From the NCBI GenBank assembly GCA_947258585.1, contig CAMYIZ010000022.1, forward strand, positions 1 to 33,207: 33,207 bases of DNA, in the 5' to 3' direction. Source of the DNA: an uncultured Haliea sp. (GTDB lineage Bacteria > Pseudomonadota > Gammaproteobacteria > Pseudomonadales > Halieaceae). Below the pieces are notes generated by a model that worked only from the letters and a program-made list of their open reading frames with translations, made no database searches and was not told the origin of the DNA. Below, one piece after another: positions 32,403-33,207 of the stretch. A program made the translations under genes and the position numbers. Each line of letters starts with the position of its first letter. The stretch's first letter is position 1.

Positions 32403-33035
32403 ATGCTTTTCACCAGCAATGACATCGCCGCCCTCGACTCGCGCTATCGCGCCGCCCTGGTCAACTCCCTCAGCGGCTTCAAGCCGGCCAATCTGGTCGG
32501 CACCGCCAATCACAGCGGGGCGAGCAACCTCGCCATTATCAGCTCGGTGGTCCATCTGGGGTCCCACCCGCCGCTGCTGGCGCTGATCATCCGCCCCAGT
32601 CCGGTCGAACGCCACACGCTGGAGAATATTCTCGACACCGGTTGCTACACGATCAACCACGTCAGCGACCAGATTATCGAGGCCGCCCACCAGACCGCCG
32701 CCCGCTATCCACGCGAGCAATCGGAGTTTGCCGCTACCGGGCTGGGGGAATACTGGATCGACGGCTTCGCCGCGCCTTTTGTCGCAGAGGCGACCATCCG
32801 CATGGGCATGGAGCTGCGTGAACACAAGCAGCTGGAAATCAACGGGACCCATTTCCTGATCGGTGAGATTGTCCTGGCCGAAGTGCCCGGGCACTGCCTT
32901 GGCGACGATGGTGCGGTGGATATCTGTGCCGCGGGCACAGTCGCCCTGAGTGGCCTGGACAGCTACTACGGCACCCGGCGCCTGCGACGCATGGCCTACG
33001 CCAAGCCTGACCTGCCGCCGACCGCGATCAGCTGA
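32403..33035 (+). CDS. Flavin reductase-like protein (FMN-binding split barrel)
   Basis: The 210-residue protein shows the split-barrel pattern NSLSGFKPANLVGT, HLGSHPPLLALIIRPS, then TLENILDTGCYTINHVSD and the later FLIGEIVLAEVP, typical of flavin reductase/DIM6-NTAB family proteins. These bind FMN and reduce flavin or donate electrons. No partner monooxygenase is present, so the physiological role is unknown. GGAAG precedes the ATG. It follows the DCC thiol protein by 14 bases, a possible redox pair. It converges with the partial gene at the window edge, with 21 bases between. Confidence 0.88.
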   Translation: MLFTSNDIAALDSRYRAALVNSLSGFKPANLVGTANHSGASNLAIISSVVHLGSHPPLLALIIRPSPVERHTLENILDTGCYTINHVSDQIIEAAHQTAARYPREQSEFAATGLGEYWIDGFAAPFVAEATIRMGMELREHKQLEINGTHFLIGEIVLAEVPGHCLGDDGAVDICAAGTVALSGLDSYYGTRRLRRMAYAKPDLPPTAIS

Positions 33036-33056
33036 CGCACCGCCACACCGCGGGCA

Positions 33057-33207
33057 TCAGGCCGCGGCAGCGCGGTCTCCTCCGGATGGTTCACCCTTGG
33101 CACTGCCGCGCCCGGCACCCGCTGGCGTCGACTGTTTGCGGCTGGCCTTCGCGCGGCCGCGTGGCTTGGCCGCAGCCTCGGCGGCGCCGACAGCACCCCG
33201 CTGGGCC
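33057..33207 (-). CDS. C-terminal end of an unidentified protein with a basic Ala/Lys/Arg/Gly tail (partial)
   Basis: On the minus strand the frame is open from the window edge to a TGA at 33057-33059. The visible 50 residues are low-complexity: AAEAAAKPRGRAKASRK, then PAGAGRGSAKGEPSGGDRAAAA. Basic tails like this are found in DEAD-box helicases, histone-like proteins and others, so no identity is claimed. It converges with the flavin reductase-like gene. Confidence 0.5.
   Translation of the reverse strand, partial: AQRGAVGAAEAAAKPRGRAKASRKQSTPAGAGRGSAKGEPSGGDRAAAA

Noticed and set aside
1-33207. tRNA genes, CRISPR arrays, insertion sequences or prophage genes
   Set aside because: No clover-leaf sequence, spaced repeat array, transposase or integrase frame was seen; intergenic regions are short and the genes look chromosomal.

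Overview
The window is GC-rich bacterial chromosome with tightly packed genes. The gene content points to a gammaproteobacterium: a holC-valS pair, RapA, a divergent FinR-type LysR regulator with ferredoxin-NADP reductase, SprT, and small cold-shock proteins. The load of acyl-CoA metabolism genes plus a wax-ester synthase suggests a lipid-using, probably marine lineage such as Halieaceae or Spongiibacteraceae. That placement is inference. No tRNA, rRNA, CRISPR array, insertion sequence or prophage was seen, and no gene-free stretch exceeds about 185 bases.

Layout. (1) 1-4966: housekeeping genes on the plus strand. These are the basic tail of an unknown protein, holC, valS, a small cold-shock protein, a membrane-anchored cold-shock-domain protein, and a methyltransferase. 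(2) 4944-7825: a minus-strand exported TPR/TonB-C protein divergent from a WS/DGAT acyltransferase. (3) 7983-14319: a LysR regulator, a TatD nuclease, RapA, and an exported M17 aminopeptidase. (4) 14324-21443: a seven-gene minus-strand operon. In transcription order it holds acyl-CoA dehydrogenase, HSD10-like dehydrogenase, alpha-methylacyl-CoA racemase, two crotonase-fold enzymes, a carboxyltransferase subunit, and an RhlG-like SDR. (5) 21576-23750: divergent from that operon, a membrane GGDEF protein with a degenerate active site but an intact RxxD I-site, abutting an AraC-type regulator gene. (6) 23830-29053: a DUF748/AsmA-like envelope protein, SprT, and the finR-fpr pair. (7) 29054-33207: an acyl-CoA synthetase divergent from an ACAD10/11-LvaA-like kinase, then a DCC thiol protein, a flavin reductase-like protein, and the basic tail of an unknown minus-strand protein.

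How the genes may work together. The operon carries an acyl-CoA dehydrogenase, racemase, hydratase/isomerase-type enzymes and an HSD10-like dehydrogenase. That set fits oxidation of 2-methyl-branched acyl-CoAs, for example from isoprenoid or sterol side chains, but no thiolase or biotin carboxylase is present in the window. In the 132-base divergent promoter region, two TGACCT repeats lie 22 bp apart, the spacing expected of an AraC-family site. The main proposal is a local circuit: a membrane protein that may read c-di-GMP, co-translated with an AraC regulator, controlling the divergent acyl-CoA operon. A second proposal is that the kinase and ligase pair at 29.0-32.0 kb handles 4-hydroxyacyl-CoAs.
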